A DNA stretch of 64,000 nucleotides, taken from the NCBI GenBank assembly GCA_028289345.1, contig JANQQL010000031.1, forward strand, positions 396,029-460,028, read 5' to 3'. The notes beneath the pieces were generated by a model, which was given only the letters and a program-made list of their open reading frames with translations, did not search any database and had not been told where the DNA came from. The translations under genes were made by a program, and so were the position numbers. The stretch comes from Planctomycetota bacterium (lineage in GTDB: Bacteria; Planctomycetota; B15-G4; SIAN01). Below, in pieces: positions 36,489 to 46,180 of the stretch (positions are counted from its first letter, which is position 1; each line of letters opens with the position of its first letter).

Positions 36489-38339
36489 TCACCCCCCCGG
36501 GGCCGCCCCCCGGTGGAGGTGGTCGTAAACCCGCTGCGCCAGGGTCGGCCCGATCCCCGGAACTCGGCAGAGCTGCTCCTGGGAGGCAGCCTTCAACTCG
36601 CGAAGGCCACCGAAGTGCCGAAGCAGGGTGCGCGCCCGAGACTGGCCGAGCCCCTCGACCCCGTGCAGAACTCCGCGGTTCGAAGCCTGGCTACGCAGAC
36701 GACGGTGGTAGCCGATGGCAAACCGGTGAGCCTCATCTCGCACCCGCTGCAGGAAGTAGCTGGCTTCGGATTCGTTGGCCAGGACCACGGGCTCAGAAAT
36801 CCCGGGCAGGAACAATCGCTCTTCCTCCCCGGGACGCAGCAGAAGTCCTCGGCCCCGTCGCGGTGGCTTGACGATGCCGGCGATGTGCTGGGGGTGACCC
36901 AGTTCGTCGAGCACTGCCTGCGCCGACGACACCTGACCTCGCCCGCCGTCGACCAAGAACAGGTCCGGGTCCGACTGGCGAGGATCCGGCTTGGAGAAAC
37001 GACGGCGTACCACCTCGCGCATGGCCCCGTAATCGTCCGGCCCGTGCACCGAGCGAATCCGATAGCGGCGGTATCCGGACTTCACCGGCTCTCCCGCTTC
37101 AAAGCGAACCAGCGACGCCACCGTTTCCGATCCCTGGGAGTGGGACACGTCGATGCACTCCACCACACGGGGCACGACGGACAAGCCGACCAGCTGCTGG
37201 ACCTGTTCGAGAATCCGCTCGTTCAAGGACTGCTGTTCTTCCGAAGCTTCGGCGGACAAGCGGGCATTTCTGCATGCCATTTCCACGCTGCGCCGGGCAT
37301 CACCGCTTCGTGGAACGCGGATTCGCACCGCCGCCTTGCGTCGCTCTCGCAGCATTTCTTCCAAGGTCTCGCTGCCGTAGGCGTCTCCCGGGAGGAGGAC
37401 TTCGGCCGGCACCGGACGACCGGGATGGTAGTACTGGCTCAGGAACATGGACAACGCTTCGTCGTCCGGAAGTTCCGTTTCGAAGCTGAATGGCGAGGCG
37501 GACAACAGCTTGCCATCCCGGAACAGCAAGACGACTAGCTCGACGCGTGCACCGCGCCGGTCCATTCCGACCACGTCGCGGTCCACCAGGGCATCCATCT
37601 CCACCGCCTGGGTTTCCGTCGAGTTGCGGAGGAACGCGATGCGATCGCGTAACACCGCAGCTCGCTCGTACTCCAGCCCTTGGGACGCCTTGTCCATTTC
37701 TTGAGTCAACAACTCGAGGAGATCCCCCGCGTCTCCCTGCAGCACCCGGATCGCACCCTGCAACGATCGGTCGTATTCCTCCTTGGAAATGTAGTCGACA
37801 CAGGGAGCGGAGCACATTTTGATCTGATACTTGAGGCAAGGTCTCGATCGGTTCGCGAATTCGTGGTCGGTGCAATCGCGCAGGGGAAACACGCTACGCA
37901 AGGTGCGCAACGTGGTGCGAATGGCTCGTGCCGAGGAATACGGACCGAAGTAGAGCGAGCCGTCTTTTCGCGGGCGGCGAACAGGAAAGATCCCGGGGAA
38001 CGAGTGACGCCGATCGATCTTCAAGTGAAGGTAGGACTTGTCGTCCTTCAGGCGAATGTTGAAGCGAGGCTTGGACTTCTTGATGAGGTTGTTCTCGAGT
38101 AGGAACGCCTCTTTGTCCGAACGCGTCACAATGACTTCGAAGTCGTGCACTCGCTCCTCGATGAAGGGCACTTGCACCCGGCCGTCGCCTCCCGGCCGGA
38201 AGTACGACCGCACCCGATCGCGCAACGACTTGGCTTTGCCGATGTAGAGGATTTCGCCTCGGGCGTCCTTGAACAGATACACCCCGGGACTCTTCGGCAG
38301 CGCGGCAATCCGCTGCGGCAACTGGGCACGCACGCTCAT
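36489..38339 (-). CDS. uvrC: UvrABC excinuclease subunit C
   Basis: 616 residues, normal. Makes the 3' and 5' incisions in nucleotide excision repair after UvrB is loaded. The N-terminal GIY-YIG nuclease domain shows SPGVYLFKDARGEILYIGKAKSL, a UVR domain (about 205-240, EMDKASQGLEYERAAVLRDRI) contacts UvrB, the RNase H-like nuclease domain contains IDVSHSQGSETVASLV and FLVDGGRGQV, and two helix-hairpin-helix motifs close the protein (GVEGLGQSRARTLL, VPGIGPTLAQRVYDHL). ATG overlaps the uvrB stop by four bases, so the two are coupled. Confidence 0.97.
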   Translation of the reverse strand: MSVRAQLPQRIAALPKSPGVYLFKDARGEILYIGKAKSLRDRVRSYFRPGGDGRVQVPFIEERVHDFEVIVTRSDKEAFLLENNLIKKSKPRFNIRLKDDKSYLHLKIDRRHSFPGIFPVRRPRKDGSLYFGPYSSARAIRTTLRTLRSVFPLRDCTDHEFANRSRPCLKYQIKMCSAPCVDYISKEEYDRSLQGAIRVLQGDAGDLLELLTQEMDKASQGLEYERAAVLRDRIAFLRNSTETQAVEMDALVDRDVVGMDRRGARVELVVLLFRDGKLLSASPFSFETELPDDEALSMFLSQYYHPGRPVPAEVLLPGDAYGSETLEEMLRERRKAAVRIRVPRSGDARRSVEMACRNARLSAEASEEQQSLNERILEQVQQLVGLSVVPRVVECIDVSHSQGSETVASLVRFEAGEPVKSGYRRYRIRSVHGPDDYGAMREVVRRRFSKPDPRQSDPDLFLVDGGRGQVSSAQAVLDELGHPQHIAGIVKPPRRGRGLLLRPGEEERLFLPGISEPVVLANESEASYFLQRVRDEAHRFAIGYHRRLRSQASNRGVLHGVEGLGQSRARTLLRHFGGLRELKAASQEQLCRVPGIGPTLAQRVYDHLHRGAAPGG

Positions 38340-40333
38340 CGCCTCTTCAACTCGAGTCGTTCGAGCTCTTGCATCTGATCGCGGAGTTGGGCGGCCTTCT
38401 CAAAATCCAGGCGCTCCGCGGCGACAAACATTTCTTTGCGCAGTTTCTTGATCTCGCGGCGCAGCTTCTCCGGTGACCAGCGGTCGTCGCCCTCCACCAG
38501 ACTCGGCGCCAGGGCCTCTTCTTCCTTCTCTTGGACATCGAGGATCTGGCGCAGGTTTTTTTGTACGGTTTCGGGAGTGATCCCGTGTTCCGCGTTGTGT
38601 TGCTTCTGGATTTCGCGCCGCCGCTCAGCTTCCCCGATCGCCGCTTTCATCGAGGCGGTTTCCGATTCGGCGTACAAGATGGCATGCCCGCTGACGTTGC
38701 GAGCGGCCCGCCCAAAGGTTTGGATGAGAGATGTCGTGGAACGCAAGAAACCTTCCTTGTCGGCGTCCAAGATTGCGACCAGCGTGACCTCCGGCAGGTC
38801 CAGTCCTTCGCGCAACAAGTTGATTCCAACCAGCACGTCGAACTTGCCCGCACGCAACTCTTCGAGGATCTCGGTGCGCTCGATGGTTTTCACGTCGGAG
38901 TGCAGGTACTTCACTTTGACCCCGAGTCCGCGGTAGTACTCGGTCAGCTCCTCCGCCATGCGCTTGGTCAGGGTGGTGACCAGCACCCTTTCATCCTTTT
39001 CCACGCGCTGGCGAATCTCGCCGTACAAGTCGTCGACCTGACCTCTCGCCGGCCGCACTTCAACGGTGGGGTCGAGCAACCCGGTGGGACGAATGATCTG
39101 CTCGACAATGCGGGAACCGCTTTGCTCTTTCTCGTAATCCGCCGGAGTGGCAGACACGTACACCACCTGGTGGACCAACCGGTCAAACTCGTCGAACCGA
39201 AGCGGACGATTGTCCACTGCCGAGGGCAGCCGGAATCCGTGATCGACCAGAGTTTCCTTGCGCGAACGGTCGCCCCGAAACATGGCCCCAATCTGGGGCA
39301 CGGTCATGTGGGACTCGTCGATCAAGACCAAGAAGTCCTCGGGAAAGTAGTTCAACAGGGTGGCCGGCGGCTCTCCCGCGGTGCGCCCATCCAGATGGCG
39401 CGAATAGTTCTCGATGCCGGAGCAGAACCCGGTTTCGCGCAGGATTTCGAGATCGAACTTGGTGCGCTGCTCCAACCGCTGAGCCTCGAGCAACTTCTGG
39501 CGAGATCGGAGACGCGCGACGTGCTCTTCCATCTCCTCTTCGATGCTGACCAGTGCCCGGTCCAACCGTTCTTTCGGGGTGACGTAATGATTGGCGGGGT
39601 AAACCACCACCCGTTCCGGTTCGTCGAACACTTCGCCGGTCAGAGGATCGACCACCACCAGCGACTCGATCTCGTCATCGAACAGCTCGACGCGAATCGT
39701 CCGCTCTTCCTCGTAGGCGGGAAAGATGTCGATGACGTCGCCGCGCACTCGGAAGACCCCGCGGCGGAATTCGAAATTGTTGCGCTGGTACTGAATGGCG
39801 GTCAGCTGACGGAGAAGCTCATCTCGGTCCAGGGTTCCCCCGCGGAGGATCTCGACGCTCATTCCCTCGTATGCGTCCGGGGAGCCCAGACCGTAGATGC
39901 ACGACACGGACGCGACGATCAGCACATCGCGACGATCCAACAAAGAGCGTGTCGCGGAATTGCGCATGCGTTCGATTTGCTCGTTGATCGAGGCATCTTT
40001 TTCGATGTAGGTATCCGTGCGCGGGATGTAGGCCTCGGGTTGATAGTAGTCGTAGTAAGAAACGAAATACTCGATGGCGTTGTCCGGGAACAACGACCGA
40101 AACTCCGAGTAAAGCTGCGCCGCCAGAGTTTTGTTGTGGGCGATCACCAACGTCGGCTTCTGCACCCGCTCCACCACCGAAGCCATGGTGAAAGTCTTCC
40201 CCGACCCGGTGATCCCAAGCAGAGTTTGAGACGGTGCGCCCGCCGCGATTTCGGAGGACAGCTGCTCGATGGCGGCGGGCTGGTCTCCGCGCGGCTCATA
40301 TTCACTGACGATGCGAAACTTGGATTCACTCAT
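38336..40333 (-). CDS. uvrB: UvrABC excinuclease subunit B
   Basis: 665 residues, normal. DNA-damage-verifying helicase-like subunit. P-loop GITGSGKT at 40-47; the damage-probing beta-hairpin region is YYDYYQPEAYIPRTDTYIEKD; VLIDESH is the Walker B; GRAARN lies in motif VI (IQTFGRAARNV); the C-terminal UVR domain (LRKEMFVAAERLDFEKAAQLRD) pairs with UvrC. It lies 27 bases downstream of a secreted-protein gene and may share its transcript. Confidence 0.97.
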   Translation of the reverse strand: MSESKFRIVSEYEPRGDQPAAIEQLSSEIAAGAPSQTLLGITGSGKTFTMASVVERVQKPTLVIAHNKTLAAQLYSEFRSLFPDNAIEYFVSYYDYYQPEAYIPRTDTYIEKDASINEQIERMRNSATRSLLDRRDVLIVASVSCIYGLGSPDAYEGMSVEILRGGTLDRDELLRQLTAIQYQRNNFEFRRGVFRVRGDVIDIFPAYEEERTIRVELFDDEIESLVVVDPLTGEVFDEPERVVVYPANHYVTPKERLDRALVSIEEEMEEHVARLRSRQKLLEAQRLEQRTKFDLEILRETGFCSGIENYSRHLDGRTAGEPPATLLNYFPEDFLVLIDESHMTVPQIGAMFRGDRSRKETLVDHGFRLPSAVDNRPLRFDEFDRLVHQVVYVSATPADYEKEQSGSRIVEQIIRPTGLLDPTVEVRPARGQVDDLYGEIRQRVEKDERVLVTTLTKRMAEELTEYYRGLGVKVKYLHSDVKTIERTEILEELRAGKFDVLVGINLLREGLDLPEVTLVAILDADKEGFLRSTTSLIQTFGRAARNVSGHAILYAESETASMKAAIGEAERRREIQKQHNAEHGITPETVQKNLRQILDVQEKEEEALAPSLVEGDDRWSPEKLRREIKKLRKEMFVAAERLDFEKAAQLRDQMQELERLELKRR

Positions 40334-40360
40334 CGGCCACCGGAGATGAAAAGAAACGAG

Positions 40361-41320
40361 TCAAAGGCCACGTGCGGCCAGAGATTCGAGTTCTCCTACC
40401 AGGGGATCCGCAAGTGGAATCTGCCGCAGAGTTTGCAAACTGGCGACGGCGCCCGCGGAATCGCCGCTGGTGAGGCGCAGTCCTGCATCAAGGAACAACA
40501 GCGAGGGAGTGTCCGGGTGGTCTCGCAACACCCGAGTCACGCTCTCGAGCAACGACAAGAAATGGCCCTCGGAGGGGAAGTATTGCCGGGGATCGAGAGG
40601 GCTCAGGGGAAAACTCCGTGCCAGCCAACGGTGGTACGCAATGGCTGCCTGGTTCACCTTTCCACGATCCAATGCCAGCAGAGCCCCCAGCAGCAACTCC
40701 TCCTGGTCTCGAGCAGGTGCCACGGACGCCCACAGGTGTTCGGCCAAAGCCGTGCTCCCGGATTGCATGGCTCGGCGCACCGCCTCGAGGAGGACACGCC
40801 GGTGATCGCTGGCCGAAGGCAGGATCCCCGGCTCCACAAACGGCGCTTCGACGGCGCCCAGGTCATCCCGGGGAAGGAAGTCGATGGACCATCCGTGCGG
40901 AAGGGACTCAGCCTTCGAGTCAAAATCCCGGTCGGGCGGTGGAGGCTGCCAGCCCCGGAGGATCCGCGACGAGGTGGCGGGGCGTCGTGGAGGAATCCCG
41001 AAATCTGTGCCCGGATCATTTCCCGGGAGGCCCCCGGTGCTACCAAAGGGCCGCCCAGAGCCCACCGACCCAAACGGTCGAGCCAATGGAACACTGCGAT
41101 TTCGAGTGCCTACCGATCCGAAGGGCCGGTCGCGGAAGCTGGAAAAGTCGCGGCGGCCGATCGAGGAGAACGGACGATCTCGACCAATCGAACCAAAAGG
41201 CCGCGGAGGCGTTGAACGGGCCGAGGCGTTCGGCTTCGCCTGGGCGAAGCTCGGAGAAACGAACGCTCCCCCCCACGTACCGAAAAACAACATCCACAAC
41301 AGAGCTTGGCGAGACAGCAT
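40361..41320 (-). CDS. Secreted protein with RPFGS repeats and helical C-terminal domain
   Basis: 319 residues from the ATG at 41320 (GAGGTG about five bases upstream). A signal peptide ends near PSFAQA (residue 28). Residues about 38-100 carry degenerate repeats of RPFGS(I/V)G, at least five copies, rich in Arg, Pro, Phe, Gly and Ser and probably disordered. After a Pro-rich linker, residues about 165-319 are helical and TPR-like (ALAEHLWASVAPA, NQAAIAYHRWLARSF, GDSAGAVASLQTLRQI). No enzyme motif is visible. The gene is divergent from the zinc-finger gene at 41467 and precedes uvrB by 27 bases. Confidence 0.7.
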   Translation of the reverse strand: MLSRQALLWMLFFGTWGGAFVSPSFAQAKPNASARSTPPRPFGSIGRDRPFSSIGRRDFSSFRDRPFGSVGTRNRSVPLARPFGSVGSGRPFGSTGGLPGNDPGTDFGIPPRRPATSSRILRGWQPPPPDRDFDSKAESLPHGWSIDFLPRDDLGAVEAPFVEPGILPSASDHRRVLLEAVRRAMQSGSTALAEHLWASVAPARDQEELLLGALLALDRGKVNQAAIAYHRWLARSFPLSPLDPRQYFPSEGHFLSLLESVTRVLRDHPDTPSLLFLDAGLRLTSGDSAGAVASLQTLRQIPLADPLVGELESLAARGL

Positions 41321-41345
41321 GGTCACCTCGATCGGGGCTCTCGCA

Positions 41346-41417
41346 ATCATAAGAGACACTGGAATCTACGGGGACCAACCACCCCACATTTGACTCGAAG
41401 GCAAGGCCGCCTATCCT
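41346..41417. promoter_or_regulatory. Divergent promoters of the 40361-41320 gene (-) and 41467-42648 gene (+)
   Basis: Plus strand: TTGACT (41390-41395), 16 bases, TATCCT (41412-41417), a good sigma70-like match 50 bases before the ATG at 41467, itself preceded by AAGGAG. Minus strand: TATGAT (41346-41351), an excellent -10, about 26 bases before the ATG at 41320, but with no good -35 at 16-18 bases. The minus promoter could also serve uvrB and uvrC. Confidence 0.5.
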
Positions 41418-41466
41418 GCCTTCCCTTCCCGTCGAAGCGTGCGGACTGCGCTCGCAAGGAGAAACC

Positions 41467-42648
41467 ATGGCTAACAGAATCGGCGTTTGCGAGGACTGCG
41501 CGACCCGCTACCGAATCCCGGAGACCTTCCAGGGGTCCACGGCGAAGTGCAAGAAGTGCGGGGGAGTCGTCCGCATCAAAACGGCATCGTCTGGAGCGGC
41601 CCCCGAAAAGCCTGCCGCTGCCAAGCCCCCTTCGTCCAAGCCTGCGGCCAAAGCCAAGGCTCCGGCGCGCGCAGCGGCTCCCAAGAAAGCTACCGCCTCG
41701 ACCTCTCGCCGGTCTCGCTCCGACGACACGGAAGCTTCCACGGATGCCAAGCCGGCGCGTCGTGCGGCCGGATCCAAGAGCAAGGGTGGTTCGCGACGCG
41801 CTGCCGGCGCCAAAGGAGGACGGGCCGGTGGCGGACGCCGGGGATCCTCGGCACGCCGTGGCGGATCGGGAAGGCGCGGCTCCTCGTCCTCGAAGAAGGG
41901 CATGAGTCCGATGGTCATGGGTGGCGGCGCGCTGGTGATCGTGCTGGCTGCCGTCGGCGGCTGGATGATGATGGGCGGCGACGACGAAGGGAGTTCCACC
42001 ACCCAATCAGCGAGCGCCAAGCAGGTGGAAGCTGACGCCGCCAACGCTGCCGAGGTGGCCACGGAAGCGGCCACAGAGTCGGCCGACGCCGCGGCGGAAA
42101 AGGCCGCGGAATCCACTCCCGACCCGGTCGAAGCGGCGACTCCCGCGGTCGAAACTCCTCCCCTCGAAGATGAACAGCCCGAGGAGCCGGAGGAAGAAGA
42201 ACTCGTGACCGTTGTGGAGTTCGAGGAGCTTCCCCGCAACGAAGGTACCAGCGACGAAGACTGGGAAGCCATTGAGGCCGCCATTTCCGGCATGGAAGAC
42301 GGTGGCAAGGCTCGTCAGCGACACATGAAGAAATTGGTGGAGTTCGAGTTGGCTGCCATGCCCGCACTCCTCAACACCTTCAACGGCATGGACCTCTCCG
42401 ATGGCTTGGCCTGGGCCGACGCCTTCGAAGTGATCGTCTTCATTCAGAACGACTTGCTGTACGGACTGCTTCCCATGTCATTCCGTGGCGACTTCACCGA
42501 CGAACCAAAGATCGTCCGGCACAACATGAAGATCATCAATGGCGTGGTGAAGTACTGGCGGGAGCGCCAGGCCGATCCCGACCTGATGGCGACGACGCTA
42601 GAGAACTTCACCAAGAAGAAGACCAAGGCTCTCGAAGACGAGAGCTGA
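41467..42648 (+). CDS. MJ0042-type zinc-finger protein with basic linker and one membrane segment
   Basis: 393 residues. The N-terminus is a C8-x2-C11-x16-C28-x2-C31 zinc ribbon of the MJ0042 type (VCEDCATRYRIPETF then CKKCGG), common in planctomycetes and deltaproteobacteria. Residues about 38-145 are a Lys/Ala/Ser linker turning to Arg/Gly-rich (GGRRGSSARRGGSGRRGSS). A membrane segment spans about 148-170. An Ala/Glu-rich acidic stretch (about 180-250) follows, then a C-terminal helical domain (about 260-393) that I cannot name. The likely topology has the zinc ribbon and basic linker in the cytoplasm and the acidic part outside. It may sense or bind nucleic acid; function unknown. Confidence 0.75.
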   Translation: MANRIGVCEDCATRYRIPETFQGSTAKCKKCGGVVRIKTASSGAAPEKPAAAKPPSSKPAAKAKAPARAAAPKKATASTSRRSRSDDTEASTDAKPARRAAGSKSKGGSRRAAGAKGGRAGGGRRGSSARRGGSGRRGSSSSKKGMSPMVMGGGALVIVLAAVGGWMMMGGDDEGSSTTQSASAKQVEADAANAAEVATEAATESADAAAEKAAESTPDPVEAATPAVETPPLEDEQPEEPEEEELVTVVEFEELPRNEGTSDEDWEAIEAAISGMEDGGKARQRHMKKLVEFELAAMPALLNTFNGMDLSDGLAWADAFEVIVFIQNDLLYGLLPMSFRGDFTDEPKIVRHNMKIINGVVKYWRERQADPDLMATTLENFTKKKTKALEDES

Positions 42649-42693
42649 CCTCCGCGGTGGCTGCGACGTTTCACCTCGGGGAGCGGAAACTCG

Positions 42694-42960
42694 TCAGGGA
42701 GTCAACCCCGATGGGAATCCCTCGTCATCATCTTTGACGGGGTCGACTTTGACGTTCCGTTCCCGCAAGTAGTCGATGGCCTTGGTGACTTCCGCTTCCT
42801 CTCCCTCGAGTTCCAAGAACACGAGGCCGAGGTCGTCATTGATGCTGGCACCGCGGATATTGGGAACGACCGGGAAAACCCGGCCCAGGTTGTAGAGGAT
42901 CGGTTCCCGAATTTGGTCCTTGGGAAACGTGCAGTAAACACGCTCTCGCACTACGGCCAT
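42694..42960 (-). CDS. Small NIL-domain protein
   Basis: 88 residues from the ATG at 42960, with AGGGGGGT just upstream (a GTG directly before is in frame too). The whole protein is one ferredoxin-like NIL domain: RVYCTFPKDQIREPILYNLG, an ASINDDLGLVFLELEG core strand, and EVTKAIDYLRERNVKVDPV at the end. NIL domains occur at the C-terminus of the methionine transporter ATPase MetN and as stand-alone proteins in sulfur-assimilation gene clusters, where they are thought to bind small sulfur ligands. No sulfur genes are adjacent, so the role is open. Confidence 0.82.
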   Translation of the reverse strand: MAVVRERVYCTFPKDQIREPILYNLGRVFPVVPNIRGASINDDLGLVFLELEGEEAEVTKAIDYLRERNVKVDPVKDDDEGFPSGLTP

Positions 42961-43218
42961 CACACCCCCCTTTGGGATGATTCACCCAACCCTGGCTCTG
43001 GCGTGGCCCGAGCGCGCATCCGAACCCAGCCGACGGAAGTGCTCGGTCGCGCTCGCTGCGCAGGTGCCCGGCACTCAGTCCCCCGATGCGGAGACAGGGT
43101 CACTCGTGGCCGAAGATTCAGGCGGTCTTCGGCCTCTTTCCCGTTCCATCACGGGAGAGAAAGACATCCTGGGCACAGTAGCGGAAATCCGGCGCGGACA
43201 CAGGGATTTGTTCGCCGA

Positions 43219-44892
43219 TCACTCCCCGAAAGGTGTGGACTCAGGAAACAGCGGATAATCGCGAAACCATCGGAGGAGATCCTCCTCGACGTCCACGAGA
43301 TCCGACCGGCGGCCTCGCCCAGGCCCCGTCCCTGGTTGCCGAAAACCGGACTGTGGGGCACGGAAACCGGTCCCTCCCCCACTGGCCGGAGGTTCCGCGT
43401 CATCATCACCTCCGCCATCATCACCGCCGTCCTCCGGAGGAGGTTCCGGGTTGGGCGCCGCTCGAAACGTCACGCGACCCAGTTCGAGCGCTTCGAAAAC
43501 CAACGAGTCGCGGAGGTCGTCACGTCTTAGGGTCCAGTGCGCACGAGCGTCGTCAAGCCGCTGAACCACCGCGTCGGCCAGCAAGCGAGGATCACGAACT
43601 TCTGCCCGCACCTCATCGATCACTTGGCACAAGTCGACGAGTCGTCCAACTCGGCGATGGGCCGGCAGCTCCTCGCACACATTCTCCTCGAGTTCTCGAG
43701 AACAAAAAACGACCGCCACCTCTAGCAACTCTTCATCGCTCCACGCCCCCAGCCTCGCTTTCACTTTGGCCGCGGTGAGTGGGTCCCCGACACGGCTCAA
43801 AGCCAGCAACGCGCGAGTTCTCAACCTCGGATTCGCCGACTCGGCCGCCGTCCTCAATGCCGGGAGGAAACGCTGCTGATCAACCAGCTCGGTCACAGCC
43901 AAGCAAGCGTCTTCCCGAACCGAACTCCCCCACCGTCCTTGCAAACACTCGAGCAGTACCTCGAGGGAGGAGGGAATGGACTGGAAGGCCAGTGAGTAGG
44001 CCATCTCCGACACGGGCTCTTGACTGAGCAATTCGCGGATTCGGTCGACCGCTTCCTTCACCGGGTAGACACCCAGTGCGAGGACGTAGGCAGACATTTC
44101 TTCGGGATCGGGATCGAAATCCAGCAATGCCTCCAACAACGCGGGATCGGCCAACGCCGCCACCGCGTACAAAGCGGCCCGGCGAACCAACCGACTGCGA
44201 GACCGGATGAGTTCCTGTTTCACCGAAGCCATCGCTTCCCGCGATCCGCTTCCCGCGAGCCCGATCAAGGCGATCGCTCTGACGACAGGAGGACGCTTCG
44301 CCTTCAGCAGCGCATCCATCGTCGCCGGCAACCCGCCGAAGTTCTTGGTCGTTGCCAACAACGCCGCCGCTTGGCTCACGGTGTCTTCTGCATCACCGCC
44401 GGCCAACTTGCGAACCCGCGAAGTCACGTTGGCGGGAAGGCGGGACGGATCTCGAGTCAAAGCGACCAAGATGGCCCGAAGCTCGTCTTCCTGCCGAGAC
44501 TTATCCAACAGTGCTTGATGCAGGACTGCGAAACACGACGGTTCGCCGATGGCCGCCAAAGCCAGGCAGCCGTTGGCCAAGCGACGTGGATCCGACTCCT
44601 CTCTCACGAGATCGCGAAGCGGTGGAATGGCGGCTCGCCCAACGGCAGCCAACGTCCGAACGGCACGATTTCGAACCTCCGGATCCGCCGCCCCAAGATC
44701 ACGGATGAGTTCCTCGATCGCTCGACGCGCCGGGCGCGTGAGTTCCGCGTAAGTCGGACGCAAGAACTCGTCTGCCGAGGCGGGGTCGAACGACATCGCC
44801 CCAGTCACGAAAGCCATCAGAAGCCAGCAGGGAGTCCGCCGACTCAGTCGCCGCGGGACCCGACCTGATGAAGAATGGATTCGATTCGGCAC
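43219..44892 (-). CDS. Secreted HEAT/ARM-like repeat protein
   Basis: 557 residues; GTG start with AGGAGGT four bases upstream. A signal peptide (positively charged, hydrophobic 22-40) is followed by about eight to ten HEAT-like repeats (residues about 50-420). Examples are ADPEVRNRAVRTLAAVGRAAIPPLRDLV, ANPRLRTRALLALSRVGDP and SRLVRRAALYAVAALADPALLEALL (each shown only in part by these key segments). Such alpha-solenoids bind proteins. The C-terminus (about 470-530) is acidic and Gly/Pro-rich (EDGGDDGGGDDDAEPP), probably disordered, and ends with a short conserved-looking segment. No catalytic motif. Confidence 0.78.
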   Translation of the reverse strand: MPNRIHSSSGRVPRRLSRRTPCWLLMAFVTGAMSFDPASADEFLRPTYAELTRPARRAIEELIRDLGAADPEVRNRAVRTLAAVGRAAIPPLRDLVREESDPRRLANGCLALAAIGEPSCFAVLHQALLDKSRQEDELRAILVALTRDPSRLPANVTSRVRKLAGGDAEDTVSQAAALLATTKNFGGLPATMDALLKAKRPPVVRAIALIGLAGSGSREAMASVKQELIRSRSRLVRRAALYAVAALADPALLEALLDFDPDPEEMSAYVLALGVYPVKEAVDRIRELLSQEPVSEMAYSLAFQSIPSSLEVLLECLQGRWGSSVREDACLAVTELVDQQRFLPALRTAAESANPRLRTRALLALSRVGDPLTAAKVKARLGAWSDEELLEVAVVFCSRELEENVCEELPAHRRVGRLVDLCQVIDEVRAEVRDPRLLADAVVQRLDDARAHWTLRRDDLRDSLVFEALELGRVTFRAAPNPEPPPEDGGDDGGGDDDAEPPASGGGTGFRAPQSGFRQPGTGPGRGRRSDLVDVEEDLLRWFRDYPLFPESTPFGE

Positions 44893-44998
44893 GCGACCTC
44901 CTCACACCTCACAGCCTCCTTAGGAATAGACATCGGCGACCGGATCGGCAACGGGGGGAACCGCACCGACGGTGCCCCCCGCCCCCGCGACCTTGTCA

Positions 44999-46180
44999 TC
45001 AACTCCCCAAGTTGACGGCGAAGGGAGTTCCGAAGATCTTTTCTCCGGGAACGAACATCTGCCCAAGCAGGGTCACCGAGAATCCGGCCGGGACCACCGG
45101 CATGGAGACCGTGGCGAAGCCCGAGGCATCGGTTTCTCCCTTCAGCCAAGGAGTCCCGAGCGACCACCAAAGGAGGGAGTCCATCGGGGAGAGGAACAGT
45201 CCCTGAAACCCGGAGCCGCTCCAGCCCGCCGGGGCACGATCGAGGGCGAGCAAGGTCCAGAATGGCTGCAGGGGAGCTCCCGACACCGTCAGCGTCCAGT
45301 CCTCTCCCCCCGGAACGGGATTCGGCGAGACCTGGGCACTCAAGAACTCCGTCGACTCTTCGCAAATCGACAGGGCATTCAGCTCGGCTTGGTTGAGGAG
45401 GCCGAGGTCCGCTTCCGCGGTCACGAGGGTGCCCCCCACCGCCGGCGAGAACACGGACGCGTCGTGATCCGAAGGGCTTTGCACGGTGAATCGCAGTTCA
45501 CCAGTCGAGCCCAGGGAAACACCAAGCACATCGAGGGTCGCAACACCTTCTCCCAGGGCCTGGGAGACGAACTGGTCGATCTGCGCCTCCGAGTGCACCA
45601 CGGCAACTTCGTTGGTCGCCAAGTTCCAAGACAGGATGGCGCCATCGAAAATCTCCCCGGGATTGTCCGAGGAAACGATCGTGGAGTCCTCGGTTTCCGC
45701 GAAGCTCAAAAGGTGGGTGCCATTTTCGCCGTAGTGAAAGGCATCCACGTCGACGTTGCCGTCAACGATGCCGAACGCGGTGATGACCTCGTCCTCCGTG
45801 AACAGGTTTGCCATCCCCCCGTTTCCCGTCAACCGCAACACGTCACCGTCTTTCATCGTGCCGAGATCCGACAGCAGCGACACAAAAACTTCTTGGACAC
45901 CGAGGGCGTCGCGGCGCACCGAGATCGCGTCCACATCGTTCCACGGATCCGCTTCCCCGTTGCCGCTGACGTCCCCGGCGAAGAACCGACCCGTGGTGGT
46001 TCGGAGCCACGGCATCACCGTGCCAGAACTCGACTCGAAGCGAGCAATTTCTTGGTCTTCCAATTCACCGAACCAAGCCTGGCTCGTTCCCGACGTAGAA
46101 AACAGGAAGGACTCTTGGAAGCCGAAGGCCGTACTTCCGAAACCCAGGAACACCACACCCGTCCACAACTTCCCGATCAT
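44999..46180 (-). CDS. Secreted protein of unknown function
   Basis: 393 residues from the ATG at 46180 (GGGAGGGAG about eight bases upstream), beginning a signal peptide that ends near STAFG (residue 20). Residues about 55-75 contain GDVSGNGEADPWNDVD, resembling a dockerin/EF-hand calcium loop. The middle is acidic and beta-rich (about 80-270). The C-terminal 120 residues look like a separate beta-sandwich (PNPVPGGEDWTLTVSGAPL to MFVPGEKIFGTPF). The arrangement suggests an exported surface or cell-wall protein; the family is not recognised. Confidence 0.7.
   Translation of the reverse strand: MIGKLWTGVVFLGFGSTAFGFQESFLFSTSGTSQAWFGELEDQEIARFESSSGTVMPWLRTTTGRFFAGDVSGNGEADPWNDVDAISVRRDALGVQEVFVSLLSDLGTMKDGDVLRLTGNGGMANLFTEDEVITAFGIVDGNVDVDAFHYGENGTHLLSFAETEDSTIVSSDNPGEIFDGAILSWNLATNEVAVVHSEAQIDQFVSQALGEGVATLDVLGVSLGSTGELRFTVQSPSDHDASVFSPAVGGTLVTAEADLGLLNQAELNALSICEESTEFLSAQVSPNPVPGGEDWTLTVSGAPLQPFWTLLALDRAPAGWSGSGFQGLFLSPMDSLLWWSLGTPWLKGETDASGFATVSMPVVPAGFSVTLLGQMFVPGEKIFGTPFAVNLGS

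Noticed and set aside
38531..41215. Nearly 900-codon open frame on the plus strand opposite uvrB
   Set aside because: Antisense shadow of uvrB and the RPFGS gene; no protein family features.
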